Shown here piece after piece: positions 23,145-35,624 of a stretch of 64,000 nucleotides of DNA (positions are counted from its first letter, which is position 1; the number at the start of each line of letters is the position of its first letter). Below the pieces are notes generated by a model. It searched no databases. It was not told the DNA's origin and saw nothing but the letters and a program-made list of their open reading frames with translations. A program made the translations under genes and the position numbers. Source of the stretch: Excoecaria cochinchinensis (lineage: Eukaryota > Streptophyta > Magnoliopsida > Malpighiales > Euphorbiaceae); contig CANTUQ010000109.1 in the NCBI GenBank assembly GCA_947683425.1, positions 526,501 to 590,500 of the forward strand. The letters run 5' to 3'.

Positions 23145-23414
23145 TGCGACGGAATAGCGATGGAATTTTTGGCCGCTAATATTTTTTAATCTTTGCAAAG
23201 ACTACTTTATAGGTTATTTAGCGACGAAATTTGTTGTCACTATTTTTAGTGAGGTTTTATATTTTGGTCGCAAAATTTCTTGCGACGGTTGGATTAGCGA
23301 CGGTTAATCGTTTTGTCACTAAAAGTAAATAGCAACATAATATATGAAATTAGCGGTGAAAATTTTCGTCGCTAATTCCCTGTTTTTAGTTTGAATGCTA
23401 TCCTTCTTGTAGTA

Positions 23415-24664
23415 GCACATGAAAAAAATATGAATAAAATAAATCTACATAGAAAACAATACACTATTTTGACTGAATATTTGTCTACTTTGCCATTCAA
23501 ATTATTTTTTAGCTAAAATGTAATGGCAAAAACAGAACCTTTACTTGTAAAATAATTTGAAACCATGCAAAATAAAAGTTGAAAGTTAGATTTATAAGAG
23601 AAAATCAGAATAGAGCCGGACCACTTTATACATAAAATATAAAATACAAATTACAAATTTAAACTTGAATTATAGGGTATTTTTCAATATTTATACTATA
23701 TTTTGAAAACTTATAATTTCGGTTTCTATCTTTCAATTCATTTCAATTGAAAGACCCCGTCAACAAATCTGTTAAATTTTAACGAACTGAAAATAGTAAA
23801 TCCATTAGAATTTAATGGATTTGTTAACGGAATTCCTCAATTGAAATGAACTGAAAGATGTGAGTCGAAATTGTAAGCTTCTAAAGTATAGTGCAAACAT
23901 TGAAAAACACCTTATAGTTTAGGCTTAAATTTGTAATTAATCCAAATATAAAATGCAAATTCAATTAGGCATAAACTTACAAAATTTTTAGTATCAAATT
24001 TACCTTAAAATGTTGAAAATCATACACATTTACTCTTTAATTATATTTTGCGCCAAAATTATTTTTGAAATATTAAAAATGGTAAACATTTATTCTCACT
24101 ATTACATAATTAGCTCAAATTTATCACTGAAAATACCAGAACTTTAAATAAGCAAATAAAAACATATATGCTAGACTAATTAAAATCACATAAATTTTTT
24201 ACATGTGCATTGTAAATTGATATTATATTTTAACTCTTGACGAAATGGTTAAAATTTCTTACCAAATGGCATTTTTCTTTTGTTTATTTAAAATTTGATT
24301 ATTTTGATAAGTTACCATAAAATATTATAATAATTTTCTAAGAGTTAAAATAGGGTGTAAATTTACAGTGTATATGTGACAAGTTTATATGACCTGAATT
24401 AGCTCTTCATCTGTGTTTCGTTTACTTATATATAATTACATTATTTTTACTGACAAATTTAAGCTAATTGTGTAATAACGATGGCAAATATGTACCATTT
24501 CAAATGTTTTAATAATAATTTTAACTCAAACCATAATTAATTATTTTATTTTCAATACTTTAGGGTAATTTTTTCTTAAAAACAAATCAAGTTGCCTATA
24601 TATAAATAACATGAGTTTTTCCTTGCACGGTAGCTAGGTTAGGATATGTCTTTCATTTTTTTTT

Positions 24665-24703
<39 letters not shown>

Positions 24704-24742
24704 AATTGCTTGGTTGGTGAGAAAATTTGGATTATGACATGC
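23415..24742. other. AT-rich spacer with an (AT)n microsatellite
   Basis: No gene or element end was recognised. An (AT)n tract of about 35 bp lies at 24667-24701. The stretch 23740-23900 contains two opposed copies of TTTCAATTGA/AATCCATTAGAA-like text and could be a small decayed inverted-repeat element. Confidence 0.4.
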
Positions 24743-24789
24743 GATTGACCTTCTTTTTTTTTCGAAAGAGAATGGACATTTTCATTAAA

Positions 24790-27700
24790 TCAAATGCTGG
24801 ATATAAGGGGAGGAGAAGAGAATCTAACTCCCTGAGATACAACAGAGGTCGTAAATAATAAATGGGTAAGATCGATTTCAGATCTTCTAACAAAAGTAAA
24901 TAAAAAACTTTGGAAAGAAAGACTTAAAGCAATACAATCATGAACTAAAAGAACAAAATGAGAATTATTCAAAGAAGGGAAGGACAGTGCTCGATGGAGA
25001 ATAAGGCTATCAATTTCCACTTGTACTTGATCAAAGCTTTCTTCCTTCAACCACTTCAAAACTTCCTTCACTGACATTGCCTCTGCAATGAGCAGATCAA
25101 GAGGGCAAGCTAAAGATCCCTATTGAGCAACAACAAAATTCTTCAAAGAATCTCTACAAATCCAACCATAACCAACATGATTTTCAGTCTTAAAGATAGC
25201 AATGTCAGTATTGCATTTAATAAAGCCGGTAGAAGGAGGAGTCCATAATTCCAACAAAGAACAAGATGAATAATCATTGAAATTAAAATCCTCATGATGC
25301 ACCGTTTCCCACTGATTAAGAGAACATCTAGCCATACGTAAAATCGCCTCATTGTTCATCCTATGCTGATCCCAAACAAACTTGTTTCTTTTAAACCAAA
25401 TTGTCCACATAAAAAACATAGCTTGATAAATCTCATCAAGATGCAAAGACCCAATCCAACTACCAATGATACACTTTAAAGAAGCATTGATATCAAAGCA
25501 TATGCCAAGTGAGCTTTCATTCCAAATTGCTTGAGATAATGGACATAAAAATAAAGCTTAACGAACTGTTTTCGTGGAAACTGGAGAACAAAAAGGACAC
25601 AAATAGGTATCTACTGCATGTCTTAGAAATAAATTATTTCTAGTAAGAAGAACATCAACAACACATCTCCAAATAAAGATACGCACCTTAAGAGGCAAGG
25701 CGAGATTCCATAATCTTTGCCAATTAAAATTACAATTAATCAAAGGCTGATCCATGCTATGAACTACATGGTTTCCACTTTTCACTGTATATTGGCCCAT
25801 ATTTTCTAAAGGATAATACACAACATCTGGATGAGGCAAGTTAGCAAGAGGAATTTGAAGAATTCTTTCAGTATCACTCCTACAAAAACTTGCTAGAATT
25901 AAAGGGCTGAAGAATTAGCAAGACTAGCACCGAAGAAGCAATGATTCTTGAATTCAAAGGATTAAGTAGCCACGCAACTTATAAATCAAAATTTAGTCGC
26001 CAGTACCAACTCTCCACTTGAAGTTATGAGAAACTAAATCTTTTGCTGCTAATATACATCTCCATGTGTAACTGGGTCTTCTTCCCAAGTGTGCTTGAAC
26101 TAGATTGCTATTAAGGAAGTATCTAGCCTTAAGAACTCTTGAAACTAGAGAGCTAAGATCGATTAATATCCTCAAGAATTGTTTGCCCAGAAGCGCGACA
26201 TTGAACTCTTTAATATTTCTAAATCCGAGAACTCCCAACTTTTTAAGAACACATAAAATATCCCATCTACACTATTTGATGCCTCTTGAGCTAGAACCAC
26301 TTGGTTGCCACCAAAACTTATTAAACATTCAGTGAATAGAGTCACAGATATTTTTAGGAATGAGAAAGATGCTCATGATATAATATGGAATCGATTGCAG
26401 TACTAACTTGATAAGGATCTCCCTGCTGCCCCATGAGAGGAATTTATTCCTCTAGTGACTAAACCGTCTCTAAATTCTATCTTTGATGAAGGAAAAAAAT
26501 TAAGTTTTATTTGTCCCACATACATCGGCATACCAAGATAGTTCTTTAAATGTTGAGAAGCTGAGATCCCCAAAAGATCACAAAATAGGCGACGCATAAA
26601 GGGATCAACATTCTTGCTGAATTTCAGAGATGATTTTTGAAAGTTAACTGATTGACCTGATGCAATTTTGTACCTAGAAAGATAGTTCTTAATCTCCATT
26701 ACCTCACCTAATGTTGCTTTAAAAAAGAGATATGAGTCATTAGCAAAGAGAAGATGGCTAATGGCTCGTTCATTCCTGGCTACCTTGCAACCATAAATTA
26801 AGCCCCTCTCCTCCAAATCATTTAAAACTTCTTAAAGACCTTGGGCATATAAAATGAATAAATATGGAGAGAGTGGATCCCCTTGTCTCAGTCCCCTTTC
26901 AGGGAAAATCTGTCCCATAGAATGACCACTGTAGCACACCTGATAAGAGATCGAAGTGATACACATCATAATGATATTGATCCACTTACTATCAAACCCC
27001 AATTTCTCCAACATTCCCTTTAGATATCGCCAATCCATCTTATCATAGGCTTTGGCCATTTCTAACTTCATAGCGATTGTTCCATTAAAACCATAAGAGT
27101 TGCCATTAAGATAATGTCCCACTTCAGATGCAAGAAGAGGATTATTTGTTATCAACCTTTTCGGAATAAATGCGCTCTGGTTCTCTAAGATAATCACATT
27201 TAATAACGCTTTCATGTGATTAGCAACCATTTATGAGAGGATTTTGTAAATTACATTGCGAAGCGCTATGGGTCTGAACTCATAGATAAATTTAGGTTGC
27301 TTATTTTTCGGGATGAGGACAATGATAGTTTCATTAAGCTCAAGAGGCATATTACCAGTATGAAGCACATTTAAAATGAAAGAGGAGATTGTTGGACCGA
27401 TAATTTCCCACTGGGATTAAAAAAATCCTAGATTTAATCCATCAGGGCCTAGAGCTTTATTAGGATACATAAAAAATAAAACTTCCTTAACTTTTGCCTC
27501 TTCAAAGGGATGAAGAAGCTCCTCATTCTAGCATCTGTAACACATAGCCTGGTGTGAGAAATAAAATCTAGATTGCTAGACGTTGATGATTGAAACATGG
27601 TTTCAAAATAATTCAAGATATGTTAATGAAGACCCAAACTCCAATATATCTGATTTCCTGTTATATCTTGAAGCTGGTGAATCATATTCTTTTTCTTTCT

Positions 27701-28755
27701 TGAGAAGGTAAAAGCATGAAAAATTTTTGTATTCAAATCACCTTCTTTAAGCCAATGAACTTTCGTTGTCAGTTACCAGTAATTGTGCTTCTGAAATAAT
27801 AAACCAACCATCTTTTCTTTTGCTTGTTTAAACTTCGTAATTAACTCAGATCCTGTTTACAATTAGCAATATCATCCTGGAAATGTCTTCAAAAAGAACA
27901 ACCCCAAGAGCACAGATTCCTTGCACAACAATTTAGGTGTTGAAAAACTAGAAGATCATCAGCATTTAACTAGTATTTATGAATTAAATCTCGACAATCT
28001 TGTACCTGAAGCCAGATGTTATCAAAGAGAAAATGAGAATTATGATTAGAACTACTAGAAGTAGTTGATAATAAAAGAACCATATGATCAGAGTGCACCA
28101 TGCCCACATGAGTAATGCGACAATCAGGGAAAGAATTAAACTAAGCATCATTGGCTAAATCTCTATCAGGCGGTTCTCTGATCCAATTACGAGAGCCTCT
28201 TGAACGTTCCCATGTAAACCTATAGCTATAAAACCCCATATCAGTAAGCCCACAAGCTTGGACTGTATCTCTAAAAGCGTCAATATTAGAGATAGGATGG
28301 GGATTGCCACTTAACTTCTTAGAGCTTGAGAGTAAATCGTCGAAATTACCCAACACCACCCAAGGCCAATCATTAGCAGTAGTAAGCTGAGAAAGCAACT
28401 ACCAAGAAAGATGTCTTTGATTTCTTCTCGGATTACCATAGAAACTAGTAAAACGGACAAAATAATGAGAAGAAGAAGAGATGAGAACATCAATATGAGA
28501 CATGGAGAAAGAACAAAGAGAGACAGAAAGACCGTCCTTCCAAAGAAGAGCCAAACCATCGCTAGAGTTGCTACCATGAACCGAAAATTTACTTTTGAAA
28601 TTAATGCGACGATGAACTTTATGTATCTGAACTTGAAAAACTCTAACTTCCATCAGAAAAATAAGGAAGAGATGAAAAAAAGAGACCGTTTCCATTAGTT
28701 CCAAAACTGTTTGTGGTTGGCCTAGACCACAATAGTTCCAAGTTAAGGCAATCAT
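24790..28755 (-). pseudogene. LINE ORF2 (endonuclease, reverse transcriptase, zf-RVT, RNase H), broken
   Basis: ATG at 28755 opens MIALTWNYCGLGQPQTVLEL, the start of the APE-type endonuclease. The reverse transcriptase is at about 27230-26403 with ENQSAFIPKR, AKAYDKMDW and GLRQGDPLSPYLFIL. The catalytic box reads FANDS where the family has FADDS, so the first aspartate is changed to asparagine. The zf-RVT region (CPFC) is at 25839-25558 and the RNase H-like domain (CNTDIA, VGYGWICRD) is at 25446-25120, with its C-terminal part at 25077-24790. At least six separate frames are needed, so ORF2 is dead. Confidence 0.75.
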
Positions 28756-29993
28756 GGCTGAAGGCAGGCCTGAACAATAGGTCCTACCTCTAACATAAGA
28801 GAATCTCCAGTCCCTTGATCCTGTAAATCGCAAGAAGAAAAGGTTAGTGTTATGTCTAAATATATTAAATTCGAGCGCCTCCGTTTGTTATCAGTTGCTA
28901 AAATGCAAGCATTTTGTAGGTCCTCTAAATCTTTTATTTCTTTTCCACATGTGCACCTCCTATTCGGAATATTATTTTCCATCCCATGCATATTATTATT
29001 GCCTTTTTTAATAATCAAATCTCTCCCATCACGTTGATTTCCTACAATGAAGGACTTATTAATATTCTGTTGAGATCCTGTTGTCACTAGGACTCTAGAG
29101 TCTTGATCCAACCCTGACTCTTACCGAATATTGGATACAATTGGCCATATCTAGCTCCGTGATTCTTTGAACCTCCTGAACCTGAATTTTGCTCCGTCAT
29201 ATTTGCCCTAAACCACCGCTCACCTGCATAAGTTATGTTCTTCTTTACCGGAGCTCGAAGAAAAGAACCATACTCTGATACATGATTGCTCAGATCTATC
29301 TCAAAGATTATCTCATAGAATTTTTCCTGATGCCTAATAACACCACACAGAAAACAAAAGCTTGGAAATCTCTCATATTTGAAGTTTATTACCACCCATT
29401 CGCCTCCCTGTTTTTTTTACTTTCATGGAGATCTTTAGAGGTTTTCTTATATCCAACATTACACGAATATGCATAAAAGATTTCCAATTTTCATCTAAAC
29501 TTCTTGGATCTATTTTGAGAAACAAACCCAAATGGTTTCCTATATTTCATCCTATACGTTCCGTCCAGAATCCTATAGGAAGATTATAACATTGCACCCA
29601 AAAGGCCACCTCAAATAACTCGACGTTCTCAGGTTGTAAGCCTATATCCAATTTCCTCAAAATAAGTAATTTTTCTTCAAAAGACCAAGGACCATCATTT
29701 AACACCATATTCATGTCTAGCGTATGAAAGAATTGAAAACTAAATAGCTTTGGAGCTAACTCCTGTATTTCAATACCCTTACCCGGTTGCTAAACCTCTA
29801 CCATTGTTGCTTTGAAGGCTGCAATGTTAAAGGATCTATTTGAAATAACCTTGCCAATGAGACAGAGAGATAGATCCTTCTTTTCATCAATAAAATCTTT
29901 ATCATCCAAAACAAATCCATCCTCTGAACTATCTTCCAACATTACTTTCTCACAACGCTTTGTTATGTCTTCTGTCTTAGATGAAGAAGCCAT
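28755..29993 (-). pseudogene. LINE ORF1 (DUF4283 plus CCHC knuckle), broken
   Basis: ORF1 would be the RNA-binding protein of the LINE particle. ATG at 29993 opens MASSSKTEDITKRCEKVMLE. The DUF4283 segment follows (SFEEKLLILRKL, VELFEVAFWVQCYNLPIGF) with stops and frameshifts. At 29395-29087 lies the zf-CCHC_4 knuckle region, YERFPSFCFLCGVIRHQEKF, where the last zinc ligand appears as tyrosine instead of cysteine. The remainder to about 28755 is low-similarity linker ending close to ORF2. The order agrees with plant L1 elements. Confidence 0.6.
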
Positions 29994-30306
29994 AGCAAAG
30001 ACAGAAAATTAAAATACATAAGACAAAAAGAAAACTAGTCAAACACCAGAACAAAACTTACTACACGAGTAAGAGAGAAAACATCATTCTTCTTGATTGA
30101 ACAGCCTGTCAATTTTTTTATTATCCATTAGCAAAATTGTTCTTGATTGACCTTTTTTTTAATTTTTACTAGGTGTATATCAATTTTTATTTGTAAAGTG
30201 AATTATAAAAAGGAAAATAGTGAGCAAAGATTGTGGTTATGGAAAGATAAAATAAAGACTGATATTTAGATTTATTTAATAAATTTAAAATAAAGAAATT
30301 AACAAG

Positions 30307-30775
30307 TGATAACCCAGCAAATATTATTTGTACCAAGGCCCATCTAGTCGGCCCAATACAATGATAAGGTCCAAGGTCCAACAGCAAAGAGTAGCAGACA
30401 CAAGCTCTTAGGCAGCGCACACGCCCGATCGGATGATGTGACCACCAGTCCCATCTTCCGTTTGACACAAAGCAGTGCCCATGCCTTCCACCTGCTTCCT
30501 GTCAATTCGCCGAATACCTACTCTGACTGCCAGTAATCACTCCCTAAGCACTCAAGTACCCCTCAACTATCTTATATAAATAGTCCAGCCAACGATGTCA
30601 CCAGGTATTGAATCTCTAGCATTCTATCTCTAAAAGCACTTTCTCTCTCTAAGCTACTAACTTAAGTTTCAGAGTGCTTACGCCTGGTCCGACCTGGTAT
30701 TCTTTTTTGCAGGGTTTTTCTCATCCGATCGGTCCAACCTTTTCTTTTCAGATAAAGACTTTTCCAGCTTTATCA
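30307..30775 (+). mobile_element. Solo LTR (469 bp) with perfect 5-bp target duplication
   Basis: It starts TGATAACCCAG and ends CTTTATCA, flanked by ACAAG on both sides (30302-30306 and 30776-30780). A TATA box, TATATAAATAG, is at 30573-30583. No internal region is present, so it is the product of recombination between two LTRs. The TGATAA...TTATCA ends are like those of the Tat-lineage element at 51966, but the body differs. The orientation is given by the TATA box. The small ORFs across it are not genes. Confidence 0.8.
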
Positions 30776-30780
30776 ACAAG

Positions 30781-31530
30781 GATAGACGCAAATTCATTTG
30801 TCATTAATCACTCTATTAAAGAAAGAAGCAACGCCCATGAGCACCTTTTCCATACTTAGAAATGCAGCCTTTAAGACATTCTCTTTTGTGGCATTTTCTT
30901 GTGTACAATACTCTCTCGCAGTCCCCAGCAACATGCACCAACATTTGCTCCATATCTACATTCATAATTATAAATTAACAACTTTAATCATCAATTAATT
31001 TGGGTACGCTTGATCTATATGTTTTCGTACTCATTATTATCCCAATTATAATTTTCTCAAACAAAAAGTAATTTTTGTCAATTTTTGCTATTAAGTGCAG
31101 AAGCGAAGCAATTTTATTGCTAAATGTATCGAAATAAAGCAATTTTATCTCATAAAAATGATGAGTTAATAGCATTTTCTGATTAATTATCGTCCAAAAA
31201 GAAGATATTTTTCTCACAATTAGCGTAAAATGACTAAAAAATATCTATTTTGAAAAATCTAAAAAGCAGAAAATGACTTTTAATAAACTAGAAGTGAAAT
31301 TATACAAGAAAAACTAAAAAGCATATAGACAAATTAGGCAAAAAGCTTACCAATAACTATTAGCATAAAGGGGAAAGATTTCTCATTGCCACAATATGAT
31401 AAGATAATAAACAATGAGCTAATTATGAAGGTGAGATATCCAAACATCACTTGTATTTATACATAAAATATACAATTTTATCAAGTTGTACAAGTCTTAA
31501 TTATTTAAGGATTATCAGATCTCGAATTGA
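30781..31530. other. AT-rich spacer
   Basis: No coding region or element end was recognised. The ORFs at 30798-30998 and 30984-31217 lack gene-like composition. Confidence 0.4.
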
Positions 31531-31797
31531 CATTTACATTCACTATTTTTTTTTTGATAAGCTGATGATGTAATTAAAGATAAGATAGACTTAAAGTTAC
31601 AAAAGCCACTTAGAATCTACCAACCCTGGAACAAGAGGAAAGAAAACAGAACAGCCTACGCCCAACCACAAGAGCAAACCAAATAAGCCCAGAGCTGCAA
31701 ATCTTCAGCTGCTTAGATCAACAACCTTCCTAAATCTCAAAAAACAGCATAACAACTGCAGCAGCGCAACACAGAAGGCCTCTAGTACTAGGTATAG

Positions 31798-34693
31798 TGT
31801 AGACACCGGGTCCTGAGTCAGCCTAGATCGAAGTTACCCAATGATGATAATTGCCTTCACAGGCTTAAAAGGTTAAAGGTGATGATTTTCTCGTCAAATT
31901 TACATTTTAGAGTGAAAATTAGAAAATAATAAAAAAAAAGATTTAAAAAATAAATTTTGAAAAATGGGGACTTAAAATTATGGTGTTTTTAGTCAATTTA
32001 AAATTTAAAAAAATAGAAAAAAAAATAAAAAAAATAAAAAAATTTTTCGGACCGCGAGTGTCGGGCGCGGCAGCGCGCAGGCGCGCGGGCGCCCAGCACG
32101 CCGACGCCCAGGCGCCCAGCGCGCTGGGCGCGATTTAGCGACGCGCGGCGTCGCCAATGCTGCGCGTCGCTAAAAAGCGACGCGCAGCGTTGCGCGCTGC
32201 GCGCCGCACCGCTCGCCTCTTCGCGCGATTCCCGCGCGAAGCTCGAGCGGGAATCGCGCGCCTCGCCGCGTAGCGACGGGCGGTGTCCTCTGTGGCGACG
32301 GCCTCCTGGCCGTCGGTACAGGGTCTGATACCCTTTTCCTCTTTTTCAGCCTTTTTTCCGATTTTTTCACCCAAAAATCCGTTTTTTATCCCATTTTTTT
32401 GGGGTTTTTGACTTCAAATTAAATTCTAAAATATTTTTTTAGGTAATTAAATAATAAAACTTGATTTTATCATTAAAAATAAAATAATTTTGGGTTAAAA
32501 TAAGTTTTTTCCTTAATTAAATTAGGGCAACCTATTTTATCCTATAAATAGTTTATGATGAAATCAAAGGAGCCTCTCTTCTCTCATCCTCTCCACATTT
32601 TTTAGACCTAAAAATTCCAGATTTCTTCTTCTTCTTCCACCAAAAATTCCAGATTTTTTTCCAACCAAGAATCAAAAAGAAAAATCAAATGTTCATTCTT
32701 TTTTCAACATAATTTCTTCTAAACATATTTTTTAGAGGAAGTTTTGTTGTTTGATTTAATTTTTGAGACAAATAGAATAATTATTTGTTCTCAAAATTGT
32801 TTTTAATCTTTTATTTTGTGTTCAATAAAACTTTTTTCATTGATTTTGTTTTGAATCTCTTTTTGATAAAAAATTGATTTTGAGACAAATAAAATAATTG
32901 TTTGTCATCAAAATCTAATTTTTATTTGATAAAACTTCAATCAATTTTTCTTTATTTTAATCAATAAAACTTTTTTTTTATCAAAATCATTTCTTTAGGC
33001 AAAGGTATCAATTCTTTGTTCTTAAAGAATTTTTGATCATTTTTATTTTCATGTTCCTTGGAATAAAATTCCAACATTTTCATAATATTTCACTCTAATA
33101 TTGTGAATCATCAAACAAAGAAATCAATCATCACTTTTCCTTCATCAAATCCAATATTCTGAGGGTAAATATTCTTGGCTCCATTTCAATTTCTATTTTA
33201 TTTCATTTTATTTATTCATGTATATTTTATTGTTTTTATTGATTTATTTATTGTTTTAATTTATTCATTTGTTGTATTGATTTTATATTTGTTCCATTTA
33301 TTTGTTTATACATGATATGATTTTTATTCATATAAATATTGATTGTTTATTAATTTTTAACATGTAATTAATTTATTTCACTTTAATTCATCATTATTTT
33401 TAACATGTAATTAATAAATTCATTTTAATTGATCTTTTTGCCATGTAAATGGTTTATATCATTTGTGAACATATTTAATTAATCATATTGTTTAGTTAAT
33501 TGTTTTCATCATTCTTTAATTGTTTTAATCTATTATTCTTTTCTTTATCATTTTATATATTCTTTGATTCGTTTATCTTCATCATTTTTCATCATGTTCA
33601 TATTTTTACATATATTAATTAAGTAACATGTCATATTTTATTTTATTCACATCATTTAATCATTTGTCATACATAATGCATGTTTTTCATTTATTTTAGT
33701 TTATTAACATTTTTGATTCCATTATCATTCTTTTCATTTCATATCATCTTATTTTATTTTAATTTGTTATTCATTATTTTGTATGTTTAATTGATTTAAT
33801 CACTAACATTATTTTATTTGTACTTTGTTTTTATGTCTAAACTCATTTTTTTCGCTTGGGCGTTTTTGCGAGCACATCGGGAGGTCCAAAAAGGCTCGTT
33901 TGGTTCATATACATATTTTCATTCGGTTTGTAATATTTTATTTAATTTTGCCATTTAATTTTCTTGTAAAATTATTTATTTAGGCTCGCTAAAAAGAAAA
34001 TCACAAAAACATTTCTATTAATTAATTTGACATTTTTTCTAAATAAAAGGGGACCAATGTCCTAGTTTTTCATACCCAAATAAATCATCACATCAAAATT
34101 GTTTCATAATAAATATGCATGCGAGGACCAATGTTCTCACTATTAATGAATAACCCGTTTTATGCATGTATTTCACTTTTATAAATGGGAGTTGTATTCC
34201 GCTCCTAGTGTTATTGTAATTTATTTTGAATGCTTTATTTTGGATTTTGCTTACATTTACCGCTTTTGATATGAATGATTGCGCCTTTAAATTAAAATTG
34301 CATTGTGTGGAAAGTTGATGAAACAATGAATTCAAAACTTAATTATAATATTAATCAAGGTACGAATAAATGAGAAGTCCCGAACCCTGCTCTGGTCTTT
34401 GGGCTCAAGAGGCTAGAGGTTATCCTCCAAGACACCTTCTTGTGTCACGAGACTTAGACGTTAATCCTAGGCCTCATGGCCCAATATGGATAAAATGCGC
34501 AAGTCTTAGGCTCTCCGAGGCGAGAGAAACTTTTCCAATGTTCTATTGGGTGGCGACTCCATGAAATCTCCTTGTTGCCCAACATAGACGCACTTGCGAT
34601 TTATCGCAAGCTGTTGACGGACCCACAATTGCCCCGATCGCCCACGTGCGGGCGGTCAGAACGGGCGGCCGCGGGGATCCGGCGCGCGTCACA
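31798..34693 (+). repeat. 5' LTR of the gag-only element
   Basis: Begins TGTAGACACCGGGTCC, ends GCGCGCGTCACA. A GC-rich palindrome block (32045-32330) lies upstream of a TATA box (TATAAATA, 32543-32550), which marks the U3/R region. The remainder is AT-rich. The ORFs at 34370-34564 and 34093-34335 are identical or nearly so in both LTRs and have no recognisable product. Confidence 0.92.
32045..32330. repeat. GC-rich palindrome cluster in the U3 region
   Basis: It contains a 20-bp perfect palindrome (GCGCCCAGCGCGCTGGGCGC, 32112-32131), an inverted pair TTTAGCGACGCGC/GCGCGTCGCTAAA (32134-32146, 32162-32174) and 14-bp arms CGCGCGATTCCCGC/GCGGGAATCGCGCG (32222-32235, 32247-32260). The 3' LTR copy is at about 40705-41015 and has an additional 10-bp hairpin GCCCGTCGCT/AGCGACGGGC at 40947-40970. 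It sits just upstream of the promoter of a very AT-rich LTR. Confidence 0.85.
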
Positions 34694-34694
34694 G

Positions 34695-34713
34695 TGGCGA
34701 CTCCACTGGGGAC
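34695..34713 (+). promoter_or_regulatory. Primer binding site
   Basis: TGGCGACTCCACTGGGGAC follows the LTR end after one base. This motif is typical of Ogre-type elements, which are reported to use a tRNA-Arg primer; the tRNA identity is from memory of that lineage. Confidence 0.75.
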
Positions 34714-35624
34714 ATACTCGAGACTTCGATTCGAAAGTACCTTGATTAAAAATCATAATTGAGTTTTAATTTAAAAATTTCATCTTCTTTCAAAACTGCA
34801 TTGCATCTCATTAGAGCCTTAGATCTATGCTAGTTTGGTCCCTCTTTTAGCCCCGGTGCATTCCCGAAGCGCGACCCCATTTTCACTCAATTTGGGGAAG
34901 TGTTAAGGATAATCACCAGCCCAAGCCTCGTACCATCATGGTATATTAAATGGTGACCCGATCGGTCGTTACGCTCGTGATGAGCTAGACCCGTCGGCAG
35001 GGATCATGCTTGGGTAGCCCTAAAGTAACACCACCCTTTGACCAAAGCTCATGTAATGGAAATAGATACTTCCCTTAGGTGGTATGAACCGTAATACCTT
35101 GCTTGCTATATGGATCATTATGTATTGGACAAACCCAAATAATCTGATTGGTCACCTAATCAAAGGCTTTCATGCCCCGATAGGCCCATGTCAACTTGTT
35201 CGGGCTGCCTAAATACATAACGATCATAACCCATGTGCTCGCACATTAGATAAGAGATGTTATGATGCCGGTTCTTCATCGAGCACCATACGCATCCATT
35301 GGGTTCCCCGCTAACCCATGGATCAAGCCCACCTAGGAAAGAGACCGCATTACCTCGTGTGTGGGAGTAATAAGGTTGGAAGGATCTACTTGCTTGCATG
35401 TGATTGTAAATGTTGCATAGCTCACTATCATGCATTGTATATGTCATTCATGCATCATCCTAACAATCTAATTATTTTCAGCCATCATAGATTCATCTAA
35501 GTGGACTAGAGGTTCCGACGGTCGGTTAATAAGGACAAATCTGCTCTTTGAGTTGCCGGAACTAGTGCCTGACTGGGATTCTGAGTCATTCCCATCAATC
35601 AGTGAATCCTCTCTTGAATCATCA
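34714..35624 (+). other. Leader between primer site and gag
   Basis: Transcribed, non-coding leader of about 0.9 kb. The ORFs at 35160-35447 (minus) and 35318-35500 lack recognisable domains. Confidence 0.5.

Larger units (their letters stand above)
16242..23414 (+). mobile_element. Second CACTA-like element, split by a hAT insertion
   Basis: The left end is CACTACAAAAAAAA at 16242. The right end is TTCTTGTAGTA near 23404-23414, the inverse of TACTACAAGAA. Both flanks are dense in a subterminal motif of the TAGCGACGAAAT/CCGTCGCTA type (16280-16760 and 23145-23385) in mixed orientation, the usual signature of CACTA transposase-binding ends. Exon-like pieces with splice sites read left to right. 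No transposase domain is visible, so it looks non-autonomous, about 3.2 kb without the hAT. TTA precedes the left end but does not recur on the right, so the right boundary is approximate. Confidence 0.6.
24753..30144 (-). mobile_element. L1-type LINE, near full length (5.4 kb), decayed
   Basis: The element reads right to left. It ends on the minus strand in a poly(A) tail, seen as poly(T) at 24753-24762, and is flanked by the direct repeat GATTGACCTT (24743-24752 and 30145-30154). ORF1 (from 29993) and ORF2 (from 28755) are both recognisable, with about 150 bp of leader, so it is probably full length. Many stops and frameshifts make it inactive. Confidence 0.75.

Noticed and set aside
32135..32374. 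Arginine/alanine-rich minus-strand ORFs, repeated at 40806-41063
   Set aside because: They translate the GC-rich LTR palindromes and appear in both LTRs; no domain.
34370..34564. 64-codon ORF conserved in both LTRs
   Set aside because: LTR copies are recent and near-identical, so conservation carries no weight; no recognisable product.
35553..35624. Upstream extension of gag
   Set aside because: The frame is open but begins with TTG; the first ATG is at 35625.
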